DNA from: Ruania alba
GTDB lineage: Bacteria; Actinomycetota; Actinomycetes; Actinomycetales; Beutenbergiaceae
Direction: 5' to 3'
DNA: 64,000 nt
Assembly (NCBI RefSeq): GCF_900105765.1
Contig: NZ_FNTX01000001.1
Location: 2,204,387-2,268,386 of the forward strand
Positions 34,211-42,560 of this stretch are shown piece by piece. The translations under genes were made by a program, and so were the position numbers. Each line of letters opens with the position of its first letter. Within the stretch, counting starts at the first letter, position 1. The notes below the pieces were generated by a model. It was not told the DNA's origin. It made no database searches and saw nothing but the letters and a program-made list of their open reading frames with translations.

Positions 34211-35129
34211 GGATCCACGCGGACGCACCGGCGTCGAGCAGGTAGCGAGCTGCCTCGGCCCCGAGGGCAATGGCGCCGTCGATGCCGTCGACGCATGCGC
34301 CACTGGCTCGGTGCTCGATCTGGTCCCCTCCGCCGGGACGGTAGGCGACGGCGTGCAGTTCGAGGATGTCTGCGCCCCCGTCCTGCCGGATGTCGGCGTA
34401 GGCGGCGACGGGTGCCGCGCACCCGGCCTCCAGGGTGGCCAGCACGGACCGTTCGGCCTGTGCGCATGCCCAGGCTGCGTCGTCGTGAATCGTGGCCAAG
34501 GCGCCTCGCAGCGGGGAGTCCGGCGGCGTGTCGGTGCGGATCTCGACGGCGAGCACGCCCTGTCCCGGGGCGGTGGGCCAGTCGGCCAGATCGAGGTGCT
34601 CGGTGACCACGTGGTCCAGGCCGAGGCGGTGCAGCCCGGCGGCGGCGAGCACCACAGCGTCCAGCTCACCGTCGGTGACGAACCCCAGTCGGGTGCCGAC
34701 GTTGCCGCGGATGTCCACCACGTCCAGGTCGGGGCGCCGGGTGCGCAGCTGGGCGGCCCGTCGCGGGGAGCCCGTGCCGATCCGTGCCCCGTGGGGCAGT
34801 TCGGTGAGGGTGAGGCCGTCGCGAGCGCACAGGGCGTCGCGCGGGTCCTCCCGCACCGGCGCGGCCACCACGGTCAGGCCGGGGTGCGGTGTGGTGGGCA
34901 GGTCCTTGAGCGAGTGCACCACGGCGTCGCAGCGGCCCTCGAGCAGCGCGGTGCGCAGCCCGGCGGCGAACACTCCGGTGCCGCCGAGGCTGGCCAGGGA
35001 GGCGCGGGTCTTGTCCCCGTCGCTCGTCATCGGCACCAGCTCACAGTCGAGCCCGACGGCGATCAGGGCGTCGGCGACGGTGCCGGCCTGCGTGCGGGCC
35101 AGGTCGGAGGCGCGAGTGCCGATCCTCAT
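34203..35129 (-). CDS. hemC: Hydroxymethylbilane synthase (porphobilinogen deaminase)
   Basis: 308-residue enzyme joining four porphobilinogens. The start at ATG 35129 begins M-R-I-G-T-R-A-S-D-L-A, the family N terminus, and makes an ATGA overlap with hemH; the 22-codon longer reading is not needed. R-I-G-T-G-S-P-R-R-A-A-Q-L and D-I-R-G-N-V-G-T-R-L line the active site. Cys237 in L-E-A-G-C-A-A-P-V holds the dipyrromethane cofactor. Confidence 0.96.
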   Translation of the reverse strand: MRIGTRASDLARTQAGTVADALIAVGLDCELVPMTSDGDKTRASLASLGGTGVFAAGLRTALLEGRCDAVVHSLKDLPTTPHPGLTVVAAPVREDPRDALCARDGLTLTELPHGARIGTGSPRRAAQLRTRRPDLDVVDIRGNVGTRLGFVTDGELDAVVLAAAGLHRLGLDHVVTEHLDLADWPTAPGQGVLAVEIRTDTPPDSPLRGALATIHDDAAWACAQAERSVLATLEAGCAAPVAAYADIRQDGGADILELHAVAYRPGGGDQIEHRASGACVDGIDGAIALGAEAARYLLDAGASAWIHD

Positions 35130-36331
35130 GGCTGCAGCCCAGCAGCGGCGGGCCGGAACCCGCGACGGACGTTCTCGCAGCAGCCGGGCCGGCACACGTC
35201 ATACCAGGGGCCGAGGCCGGTCCTCGCGGGGCGCTGCGCCACCGGGGTGCCCTGCAGCCGTTCCACGACCAGGTCCACCAGCCCGGCCACGAAGGCCGGG
35301 TGAACCCCGGGGGTGGGGACCCGGACCGCGGCCAACCCGTGCTCGGCGGCGGTCTCCATGGCCTCGTTGTCGAGGTCCCAGAGCACCTCCATGTGGTCGG
35401 AGAGGAAGCCGAGCGGCACGATCACCACGCCGTCCCGCCCCTGACCGGGCAGCTCCGCCATCGCATCATTGATGTCAGGTTCCAGCCACGGTTGGCTCGG
35501 CGGCCCGGAACGCGACTGGTAGACGACCTGCCAAGGGGTGTCCTGCTCCCCGATCGCCTCCATGACCACCTCGGCCACCGCATGGTGCTGCGCGGCGTAC
35601 GCTCCGCCGTCGCCGAAGTCACGATCGGCCGGGCCGGAGCGTTCCGCGTCGACGGTCGGGATGGAGTGCGTGGTGAACAGCACCTCGATCGCCGTGGCGC
35701 CGCGGCCACGCAGTTCCGCGAGGCCCTCGGCGAGGCCGTCGCAGAACGGGGTGACGAACCCGGGGTGGTCGAAGTACTGGCGCACCTTGTCCACCACCAG
35801 CTCAGCGCCCAGGCCGGTGGCCTCGAGCGCGTCGGCGATGTCTTCGCGGTACTGACGGCAGCTGGAGTAGGAGGAATAGGCGCTGGTCGGGATGGCGAGG
35901 AGGCGGTGGTGGCCGGCGGCGTGCGCGGCGGCCAGGGCGTCGGGAACGTAGGGGGCCCAGTTCCGGTTGCCCCAGTGGACCGGCAGATCGATGCCCCGGG
36001 CGGCGAGCTCGGTCTGCAGGGCCGCCTGGAGCTGCCGGTTGTGCTCGTTGATCGGGCTGATGCCGCCGTAGTGCCGGTAGTGGTGCGCCACCTCTTCGAG
36101 GCGTTCGTCGGGGATGCCACGCCCGGCGGTGACGTTGCGCAGGAACGGGATCACGTCGTCCTGCCCCTCCGGGCCGCCGAACCCGGCGAGCAGGATCGCG
36201 TCGTAGGCCACCGGTTCGACCACGTGCTCCGGTCCCTGCTGGGCGGCGAGGGTCGCGGCGGGGACCAGTGCACCGGGGGCGAGGAAGACGTCGGTGGCGG
36301 GCGGTGGCTTCTGGCCGGTGCCGACACTCAC
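35126..36331 (-). CDS. hemH: Ferrochelatase (coproporphyrin ferrochelatase, CpfC)
   Basis: 401-residue enzyme inserting Fe2+. In a HemQ/CgoX background it acts on coproporphyrin III. The start is GTG 36331 in a GTGA overlap with hemQ; ~55 N-terminal residues precede the usual domain. Motifs: A-I-L-L-A-G-F-G-G-P-E, L-F-T-T-H-S-I-P with the metal histidine, and P-L-G-F-L-S-D-H-M-E-V. A cysteine in Y-S-S-C-R-Q-Y and the C-terminal C-R-P-G-C-C (380-385) fit the [2Fe-2S] cluster known from actinobacterial ferrochelatases. Confidence 0.95.
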   Translation of the reverse strand: MSVGTGQKPPPATDVFLAPGALVPAATLAAQQGPEHVVEPVAYDAILLAGFGGPEGQDDVIPFLRNVTAGRGIPDERLEEVAHHYRHYGGISPINEHNRQLQAALQTELAARGIDLPVHWGNRNWAPYVPDALAAAHAAGHHRLLAIPTSAYSSYSSCRQYREDIADALEATGLGAELVVDKVRQYFDHPGFVTPFCDGLAEGLAELRGRGATAIEVLFTTHSIPTVDAERSGPADRDFGDGGAYAAQHHAVAEVVMEAIGEQDTPWQVVYQSRSGPPSQPWLEPDINDAMAELPGQGRDGVVIVPLGFLSDHMEVLWDLDNEAMETAAEHGLAAVRVPTPGVHPAFVAGLVDLVVERLQGTPVAQRPARTGLGPWYDVCRPGCCENVRRGFRPAAAGLQP

Positions 36332-37044
36332 GAGAGCACCTCGGCCAGCTCGGCCGCGCTCACGCGCCGTCCGGTGTAGAACGGCACCTCCTCGCGAACG
36401 TGCATCCGAGCGTCGGTGTAGCGCAGGTCTCGCATGAGGTCCACGAGCTCGGTGAGCTCGTCGGCCTCGAGGGCAAGGATCCACTCGTAGTCACCGAGGG
36501 AGAAGGCGGCGACGGTGTTGGCGAGTACGCCGCGGAAGGCGGCCCCACGCCGTCCGTGGTCGGCGAGCATGGCGCGCCGCTCCTCCTCAGGCAGCAGGTA
36601 CCACTCGTAGGAGCGCACGAACGGGTAGATGGTGAGCCACTGCTGTGGCTCCTTGTCCCGCAGGAACGCGGGGACGTGCCGGGCGTTGAACTCGGCCTCC
36701 CGGTGGATCCCCATCAGGTTGAAGGTGGGCAGCAGGGGGCGCAGCAGCGCGGTGCGGCGCAACGTGCGCAGGGCGGCCTGGAGGTCCTCGGCGCGGGGCC
36801 CGTGCAGCCAGATCATCGCGTCGGAGTCGGCCTTGAAACCGGAGACGTCGTAGAGACCGCGCACCGTCACGCCGGGCGTGGCGGTCAGGGTCTGCTCCAG
36901 CTCAGCGACGGACTCGGCGGTCGGTGCGGCAGGCGCGGCGCCGGCGTCGCGGCGGAGCACGGCCCACAGCGTGTAGGCGTGCGGCTGCTCGAAGGTCGCG
37001 GTGGGTGCTGCGCTCTCGTCGTGGCCGGGGTTCGCAGGGTTCAT
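36328..37044 (-). CDS. hemQ: Coproheme decarboxylase (HemQ/ChdC)
   Basis: About 238-residue enzyme that turns coproheme into heme b, the last step of the coproporphyrin route. The chlorite-dismutase-like fold is recognised from P-H-A-Y-T-L-W-A-V-L-R, Y-D-V-S-G-F-K-A-D-S-D-A-M-I-W, R-S-Y-E-W-Y-L-L-P-E-E-E-R and L-M-R-D-L-R-Y-T-D-A-R. The active-site tyrosine is expected in the W-L-T-I-Y-P-F-V-R-S-Y-E-W block. I use ATG 37044; GTG 37065 is possible. 45 bases separate it from the hemY stop, the only real gap in the operon. Confidence 0.93.
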   Translation of the reverse strand: MNPANPGHDESAAPTATFEQPHAYTLWAVLRRDAGAAPAAPTAESVAELEQTLTATPGVTVRGLYDVSGFKADSDAMIWLHGPRAEDLQAALRTLRRTALLRPLLPTFNLMGIHREAEFNARHVPAFLRDKEPQQWLTIYPFVRSYEWYLLPEEERRAMLADHGRRGAAFRGVLANTVAAFSLGDYEWILALEADELTELVDLMRDLRYTDARMHVREEVPFYTGRRVSAAELAEVLS

Positions 37045-37089
37045 CCCATCACCATAAACCGGCACGCTCTCGCCGATTGCGACGCCTCG

Positions 37090-38561
37090 TCACCTCGCCA
37101 GCCCGGCCGCTGCCTCCTGCCCGGCAGTGGTGGCATCGGGGACCACGGAGGCGAGCCCGGATCCGCAGATCCATGCGCCGGTCACACTGAGCGTCCCGGT
37201 GCGGCGGACCGCCTCACGCAGCGGGCCGACGGCGTGTGACGTTGCCCACGAGAGCACCGGTGCGGGTGGGTGCAGGCGGGTGTGCGCGAGTGCCTCGAGT
37301 GCGGCCTCGGGCCAAGGGGCCGTGCCGGTGAGCACGCCGGCGTCACGGAGGGCGAGGGCACGCTGAGCGGTGGCGTCCCCGGTGGGCACGATGCCTGGTC
37401 CGTAGGAGAGCCTGACGACGGCCCTCGCCTCCTCCGGTGGGCTCCCCTCGTTCACGGCCCGGGCCACCCAGTCCCACTTGGCGCTGGCGTAGGTGAGCGC
37501 CTTGGCGCCCTGGCCGGGTTCGGCCACGAGGGTGCCGGCTCGTTCATGGGATGGCAGGTCAGCCGTGCGGACGACGAGGGTGAGCAGGTCGACCTCGTGC
37601 GCGGGGGCCAGGTGGAGGCGAGTCGCTGCAACTCGAGGAGGTCGACGTCTGCGTCGGCGTCCGTGGCAGGTTCCTCCGCGGGCGCGAGGAAGTGCCAAGT
37701 CGGCGGGGTGGTGGCGAGGACCACGTGCCGGGCGGTCAGGACATTGCCGGTGCCATCGGTGCCCGTACCACCGTGGCGAACCAGCCACCGACTAGCGGAC
37801 CCACCAGCTGTTGTGCGGTGCGCGGCCTGGGCGGGGGCCGCCGTCAGGAGGGTGACACCACGCGAGCGCAGGTCTTCGGTGAGGGCTGTGACCAAGCGGT
37901 GCATTCCGCCGTCGATGCCCGCCACGGCGCTGCCGGCGGGGGCGGCGGCGCGCAGGTCCGCCAGGGCGGCGGCGAGGGAGCCGTGGGTGGCGAGGCGCTC
38001 GTGGATGCGCGGCAGGAGCACCTCGGCGGTGAGGTCCTCGGGCTCGACGGAGTGCACGCCTCGCACGATCGGGCGCACGAGTGTGTCCAGCACGGCGCTG
38101 CCCATCCGGGTGCGGACGAGGTCGGCGAGGCTGGTCCCTGCCTGGGGTTCGGTGACACCGAGCGTGAGGTCCTCACGGGCGCGGGCGAGGCCGTCGGTGC
38201 CGAGCACATCGGCGAGACCGGGGGCGTCGAGATCGGTGGGGATCCCGAGGACGCCGGCTGCCGGGAGCGGGTGAAGCGTGCCCTGGTGCAGCACGCGGGC
38301 GGGCACCGGGGTTGGTGTGACGACGGGCAGGCCGAGGTCCTCGGCGAGGGCAGCCACGGCGCCTCCGCGGGTGGCGAAGCTCTCCGCCCCGGAGTCGAGG
38401 GTGGTGCCCGCGAGGAGGTGGCTGCCGACGAGTCCCCCGAGGGTGTCGGCTGCCTCGAGGAGCGTCACCGCGGCACCGGCAATCGCTGCTGCCCGGGCGG
38501 CCACCAGGCCCGCCACTCCCCCGCCGATCACGACGACGTCGACGGTGGACGGCTCAGTCAC
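37090..38561 (-). pseudogene. hemY: Coproporphyrinogen III oxidase (CgoX/HemY) with a frameshift
   Basis: FAD enzyme that oxidises coproporphyrinogen III. Start at GTG 38561 (GTGA overlap with hemE). The first frame has the FAD site V-V-I-G-G-G-V-A-G-L-V-A and good family sequence up to about residue 318. It then turns to nonsense (W-P-P-R-T-R-S-T) and stops at 37452. The missing C-terminal part continues in another frame (A-H-E-V-D-L-L-T-L-V-V-R ... A-G-L-A-R) to 37090. The switch falls on a run of five C (G on + at 37603-37607). A sixth C would restore P-P-A-H-E-V and about 490 residues. Either sequencing error or recent mutation; the other heme genes are intact, which favours error. Confidence 0.85.
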
Positions 38562-39694
38562 GGCTGCTGCTCGTGCACCCACGCGACGAGTCGGGTGAGC
38601 ACCTCGGGGTCGGTGTCGGGCGGGACGCCGTGGCCGAGGTTCAGCACATGCGCCGGAGCGGCCCGGCCGGCCTCCAGCACCCCGGTTGCATGCGTCGTGA
38701 GGGCCGACCAGCCGGCGGAGAGCAGCGCGGGGTCGATATTGCCCTGCAGGGGGACGTCGGGCAGGACGGCCGCGGCCTCGTCGAGGGGGGTGCGCCAGTC
38801 CACGCCGACGACGTCCACGCCCACCTCGTGCATGGCGCCGAGGAGGTGCCGGGTGCCGACGCCGAAGTGCACGGTGGGGACGTCACCGAGGGCACGGACG
38901 GCGGTGAGGGCCTGAGCGGAGTAGGGGGCGACCGAGGCGCGGTAGTCGGCGAGCGAGAGGCCACCGGCCCAGGAGTCGAAGAGCTGCGCTGCGGACGCTC
39001 CGGCGCGGATCTGGGCGGTGAGGAAGCTGCCGGTGAGGTCGGCGAGCCAGTCCATCAGGTCCGCCCAGACGTCGGGCTGGGCGTGCATCAGGGCCCGCGC
39101 GGCGAGCTGGTCCTTCGACGGTCCACCTTCGACGAGGTACGCGGCGAGGGTGAATGGTGCACCCGCGAACCCGATGAGCGGGGTGGTGCCGAGCTCGGCG
39201 GTGAGGAGCCGGACGGACTCGATGATCGGGTCGAATGCGTCGTCGGTGAGGGTCCGTTCCCGCAGAGCAGCGACGTCGGCTGCGGTGCGGACGGGGTTCG
39301 CGAGCACGGGTCCCTTGCCGGGGACGATGTCCACCTCGACGCCAGCGAGTCTGAGCGGGACGACGATGTCGCTGAAGAAGATCGCGGCGTCGACGCCGTG
39401 CCGGCGGACCGGTTGCAGGGTGATCTCGGTGACCAGGGCGGGGTCGAGGCAGGCGTCCAGCATCCGGGTGCCGGTGCGCAGGGAGCGGTATTCGGGCAGG
39501 GACCTGCCTGCCTGTCGCATGAACCAGACCGGCGTGGTCTCGGCGCGCTGGCCACGGTAGGCACGGATCAGCGGAGCGTGGGCGGTCGGGCCGTTGAGCG
39601 GGTGCTGCTCCGGGAGGGACTGGTGGTCCGCGGCCGGCACGTGGTTCTCGGCGGGCGGGACAGGGGATCCGGGCTGGGCGGAAGAGGGACTCAC
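38558..39694 (-). CDS. hemE: Uroporphyrinogen decarboxylase
   Basis: 378-residue enzyme taking four carboxyl groups from uroporphyrinogen III to give coproporphyrinogen III. The signature P-V-W-F-M-R-Q-A-G-R-S-L-P-E-Y is at about residues 55-69, with I-F-F-S-D-I-V-V-P and G-F-A-G-A-P-F-T-L-A following. About 45 unstructured N-terminal residues precede the domain. GTG 39694 overlaps the acetyltransferase stop (GTGA), so hemE is translated behind that gene. Confidence 0.96.
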   Translation of the reverse strand: MSPSSAQPGSPVPPAENHVPAADHQSLPEQHPLNGPTAHAPLIRAYRGQRAETTPVWFMRQAGRSLPEYRSLRTGTRMLDACLDPALVTEITLQPVRRHGVDAAIFFSDIVVPLRLAGVEVDIVPGKGPVLANPVRTAADVAALRERTLTDDAFDPIIESVRLLTAELGTTPLIGFAGAPFTLAAYLVEGGPSKDQLAARALMHAQPDVWADLMDWLADLTGSFLTAQIRAGASAAQLFDSWAGGLSLADYRASVAPYSAQALTAVRALGDVPTVHFGVGTRHLLGAMHEVGVDVVGVDWRTPLDEAAAVLPDVPLQGNIDPALLSAGWSALTTHATGVLEAGRAAPAHVLNLGHGVPPDTDPEVLTRLVAWVHEQQP

Positions 39695-40260
39695 GCGCTC
39701 GATTCTGACACCTGCACGCGTAGGGGGCGGACCATGATGACCGTGGGCCCGGGCCAGTCGAGGTTCGTGTGTTCCTCGAGCGGGACGAATCCGAGCCTGC
39801 GGTAGAACGCGCGAGTCTGGGCATAGGGCTCATGCTCGAACGTCGGACCGACGGTGTGGACGGTCAGCATGGAGCACCCGTCGGCCACGAGATCAGCGCA
39901 GGCACTCTCGACCAGGGCGCGGCCCACTCCCTCACCGCGTGCCTGAGGTGCCACAGCGATGAGGTGCAGTTCGGCGGACTCCGGAAAGTGTCGTTCGATC
40001 TGGGCAATGCCGACTGTCCTTCCCGTCGCGTCCGGGTCCGGGTCCGGGTCCGGGTCCGGGTCCGATCCATGGTTGTCAGCGCGGGTGCGCGACGCCGTGG
40101 CGCGGGCATTCGTGGAACGCGCGACCAGATGCGTGAACTGCGTTGAGGAGGCGTCCGCCACGTAGGAGTCGACCGCCTCGAGGTCACCGAACCAGTCCGG
40201 AAGGCTCTCCAGGATGGTGCAGGTCGCGTCAGCGTCCTGGTCGCGCTCGATCGTGATCAT
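39691..40260 (-). CDS. GNAT family N-acetyltransferase, first gene of the heme operon
   Basis: 189-residue acetyltransferase. The acetyl-CoA motif A-V-A-P-Q-A-R-G-E-G-V-G-R-A is near residue 115, and the strand A-F-Y-R-R-L-G-F closes the fold. Residues ~66-76 are a (Asp-Pro)5 run encoded by a hexamer repeat, in an insertion loop absent from most GNATs. ATG 40260 is six bases from a TATCGT -10 box (leaderless). Its stop overlaps the hemE GTG, so it leads the heme operon; a role in heme metabolism is not evident. Confidence 0.85.
   Translation of the reverse strand: MITIERDQDADATCTILESLPDWFGDLEAVDSYVADASSTQFTHLVARSTNARATASRTRADNHGSDPDPDPDPDPDATGRTVGIAQIERHFPESAELHLIAVAPQARGEGVGRALVESACADLVADGCSMLTVHTVGPTFEHEPYAQTRAFYRRLGFVPLEEHTNLDWPGPTVIMVRPLRVQVSESSA
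40031..40066 (+). repeat. Hexanucleotide tandem repeat (TCCGGG)5 plus one near-unit
   Basis: Five exact TCCGGG units from 40031 to 40060, then TCCGAT. On the minus strand they encode alternating Asp-Pro in the acetyltransferase. Because the unit is two codons long, copy-number change keeps the frame. Confidence 0.9.
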
Positions 40261-40266
40261 TGACCG

Positions 40267-40272
40267 ACGATA
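40267..40272 (-). promoter_or_regulatory. -10 box of the acetyltransferase-heme operon (leaderless)
   Basis: TATCGT on the minus strand, 6 bases before ATG 40260. I see no clear -35. Confidence 0.5.
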
Positions 40273-40373
40273 CGACGGTCCCGCTACGGAGCCGCGGCGT
40301 CATCCCGCCAGGCATCCGGACATGCCGAGGTCCCCGTCGACGGGTGGTGTCGGCGGGGTTCGGGGCGGGGTGG

Positions 40374-42134
40374 TCAGACCGGTGGTGGGTCGGTGTGGCC
40401 GGGTGGCTCCGAGTGCGTGGAGTTGCCGGCGTGACGGCCGGCATCACCGAGACCACCGGGAGGTTCAGCCGCACCATGTGGGGGATGCCTGTGACCACCG
40501 GGCGGACTGCTCCCTGGTTGACGGGGTGTCCCAGCGCTCGGGATGGGATACGTGCCGGTGGGTGTGACCAGGTAATGCACACCATCGGGTGCAGCCCAGT
40601 AATACACGCCCGGCGTGATCATCGAATACGACCACCCGGCATGGGTTTTCGCCCGATGGTGACGTCGGCACAAAGCGGCCATATTCACCGAACTGGTTCG
40701 GCCGCCCTGATCGTAGGGAACACTATGATCCTGATCGGCAGAACGAGCGGAGCGACGGCAATAGGGAAACCGGCACCGTCCATCACGAAGAATGATCTGC
40801 TCGCGGAGTTTCGGGCTGGCCTCATACGTGGTGGCATCGGTGTGCCCGGCCAGATCGATCACCGGGCGGACCAGGATTCGGCCGGCGGTGGAACACCATT
40901 GACGAACCTGTTCTTTCGAGACCGGTGATTTGGTGTTTTCGCACCGGCCCACGATCCCGGATCCGAACACAGGGCCCGTTTCACCAGAGTTACCCGCACC
41001 CTCACCGGTACCGGAGCTCTCACCCGTGCCGGTTCCGGCGTGGTCGTTGAGGGCGTCAGCGGGCAGGTGCAGGTAGAGCATCACGGTCCGACCCATCCCA
41101 CCCGCACCACCGGGTGCCCCCGTCGGGGAGGTAGGCCCGGTCATCGGGTCGAGACCCGCGCCGCTCACGCCGGTCTCGGTCGCGCTGGGCCCCGCGGTCG
41201 CGGTCGGCCGTGCGCCGGCGGCGCCAGCAGCCCTTCCACCGCCACCGCCACCGCTGCTGGTGTCAGCGGTGGGGATGGGCAGGGTGGTGTGTCCGCGGGC
41301 GAGGTCACCGACGGCGATGGAACGACGCACATCCTCACTGGTGCCGGGAAGGAACCCCGCCAGCGCACGTGCTTGGTCGGACACCGCAGCCTCAAGATCC
41401 AACGCGTCAGCCTGGTCGAGGCCGCCCTCGACCCGCACCACCGACCCCACACCCAGTCCCGGTCCTGGTGCCGCGGTGGTGCCTGCCTCATCGAGACGGA
41501 TATCGAAATGGCGCCCCTCCAACGCCGCTTCCTCATCCCTGGCAGCCTGCTCAGGATCAAACGACACCATCGCCGCACTCACGGTCCGCTCAATCTGCGC
41601 CACCGTGCAGGACCCGATCGTCCAGGCCACCTGGGCGTCCACCCAGGCGGCACCGGCGAACGGGAGTCTCTTGCTCATCCGGGTCACTGTCCGGGCCCGG
41701 TGGATGCTGACCTGCCCGGCCCGTACCCGGGACCACAACTGGGGTAGCCGGTAGGCGAGCTCGACCACCACACCCACATAGGCCAGGGCTGCTTCGTTCG
41801 ACTGCCCCAACGCGGTCGCCAACCGAGTGAACTCCAGGTCCGAGACCAACGGGGCACCATCCCCAGCCAACCGCATCGGGTGCTCCGTCCCCGGCAGGCC
41901 CGCGTGCTCGTCCGGAACCGGCATGCCCGCGTGTTCATCAGGGTCGAACACCGGTCCACCAGCCGTGGTGTCCAGGGTGGCCGGGTCGATCGCCCGCTCA
42001 CCCACCCATGCGACCGCCAGCTCGGCGCACTCGATATCCACTGCCCGGGCAGCGGTCCGGTTCTCCCGCATCGCAGCCAACACCGCATTCCCGGCCGAAG
42101 CCGAGAACGCGGAACCAGTAGCTGTCGAGGTCAT
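40374..42134 (-). CDS. DUF222 domain HNH endonuclease-like protein (13E12 family)
   Basis: 586-residue protein beginning at ATG 42134 (ribosome site within CTGGGAGAA); the longer reading is not needed. The N-terminal ~250 residues are DUF222 and are followed by a low-complexity Gly/Ala/Thr/Pro-rich linker. The HNH domain at about 447-497 reads L-R-D-G-R-C-R-F-P-Y-C, D-Q-D-H-S-V-P-Y-D-Q-G-G, and A-A-L-C-R-R-H-H-R-A-K-T, with all His/Asn/Cys positions kept. The C-terminal ~85 residues are Pro/Gly/His-rich. These genes occur in many copies in actinobacteria, suggesting mobility; no terminal repeats are visible here. Confidence 0.88.
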   Translation of the reverse strand: MTSTATGSAFSASAGNAVLAAMRENRTAARAVDIECAELAVAWVGERAIDPATLDTTAGGPVFDPDEHAGMPVPDEHAGLPGTEHPMRLAGDGAPLVSDLEFTRLATALGQSNEAALAYVGVVVELAYRLPQLWSRVRAGQVSIHRARTVTRMSKRLPFAGAAWVDAQVAWTIGSCTVAQIERTVSAAMVSFDPEQAARDEEAALEGRHFDIRLDEAGTTAAPGPGLGVGSVVRVEGGLDQADALDLEAAVSDQARALAGFLPGTSEDVRRSIAVGDLARGHTTLPIPTADTSSGGGGGGRAAGAAGARPTATAGPSATETGVSGAGLDPMTGPTSPTGAPGGAGGMGRTVMLYLHLPADALNDHAGTGTGESSGTGEGAGNSGETGPVFGSGIVGRCENTKSPVSKEQVRQWCSTAGRILVRPVIDLAGHTDATTYEASPKLREQIILRDGRCRFPYCRRSARSADQDHSVPYDQGGRTSSVNMAALCRRHHRAKTHAGWSYSMITPGVYYWAAPDGVHYLVTPTGTYPIPSAGTPRQPGSSPPGGHRHPPHGAAEPPGGLGDAGRHAGNSTHSEPPGHTDPPPV

Positions 42135-42277
42135 GGCTTTATTCTCCCAGAAGGAACTGACATTGCGCAGGACAGCATCGGCACCTGTGGAAAACTCTCG
42201 CATTGACCGGCACATAGGCCAGAGGCACCTGAAATGCCGATGTGGGACCGGTCAATTCGCAACACAGGAACACCTCC

Positions 42278-42425
42278 CCGCACCATTGCCACCCACATCC
42301 CAGCCGGGACCGAGGACACGGAACCGGTGGCGATCGATGACATACCCAGATCCTCCCAGGCACCACTGACATTCGACCTTCCCGAGCCAGCCTCTGTGAA
42401 CAACGACAATTCCGGATCAATCGGG
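42278..42425 (-). pseudogene. Degenerate 5' fragment of a second DUF222-HNH gene
   Basis: From ATG 42343 on the minus strand, M-S-S-I-A-T-G-S-V-S-S-V-P-A-G aligns with M-T-S-T-A-T-G-S-A-F-S-A-S-A-G, the start of the intact gene 209 bases away. Similarity goes on for about 22 codons with one codon lost, then ends. Upstream DNA also matches, including the shared CTCCCAG and ACTGACATT blocks. It is therefore a diverged partial duplication of promoter, ribosome site and N-terminal codons. Confidence 0.62.
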
Positions 42426-42548
42426 CCGATCTGCAACGTCGGACACTGCCCACCGGATGTGGCCCGCCAGCGGGTCGGCGATCACTGCCCGGTCGAACTG
42501 TTGGTGACGTTCCGAGTTCCGGGTCGGCCGCCCTCACTCAGGCGGGCG

Positions 42549-42554
42549 TAGCCT
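42549..42554 (+). promoter_or_regulatory. -10 box of alpha/beta hydrolase gene (leaderless)
   Basis: TAGCCT, 6 bases before ATG 42561. Confidence 0.5.
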
Positions 42555-42560
42555 GCCCTC

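Larger units (their letters stand above)
42135..42560. other. Intergenic region with DUF222 remnant
   Basis: About 425 bases without an intact gene. It holds the ribosome site of the DUF222-HNH gene, a degenerate copy of that gene's 5' end (42278-42425), and the leaderless -10 box of the hydrolase at 42549. Several overlapping frames of about 100 codons exist on both strands but none resembles a protein apart from the remnant. Confidence 0.7.

Noticed and set aside
37692-38915. Plus-strand open frame opposite hemY and hemE
   Set aside because: Shadow; considered when judging the hemY frameshift, but the plus strand has no family sequence.
40325-40370. CCCGTCGACGGG palindrome after the HNH gene as a terminator
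   Set aside because: A full palindrome with no real loop; stem too short to support a call.
42139-42551. Overlapping frames of about 100 codons on both strands between the HNH gene and the hydrolase
   Set aside because: No protein-like sequence apart from the short DUF222-like start, which is reported as a remnant.
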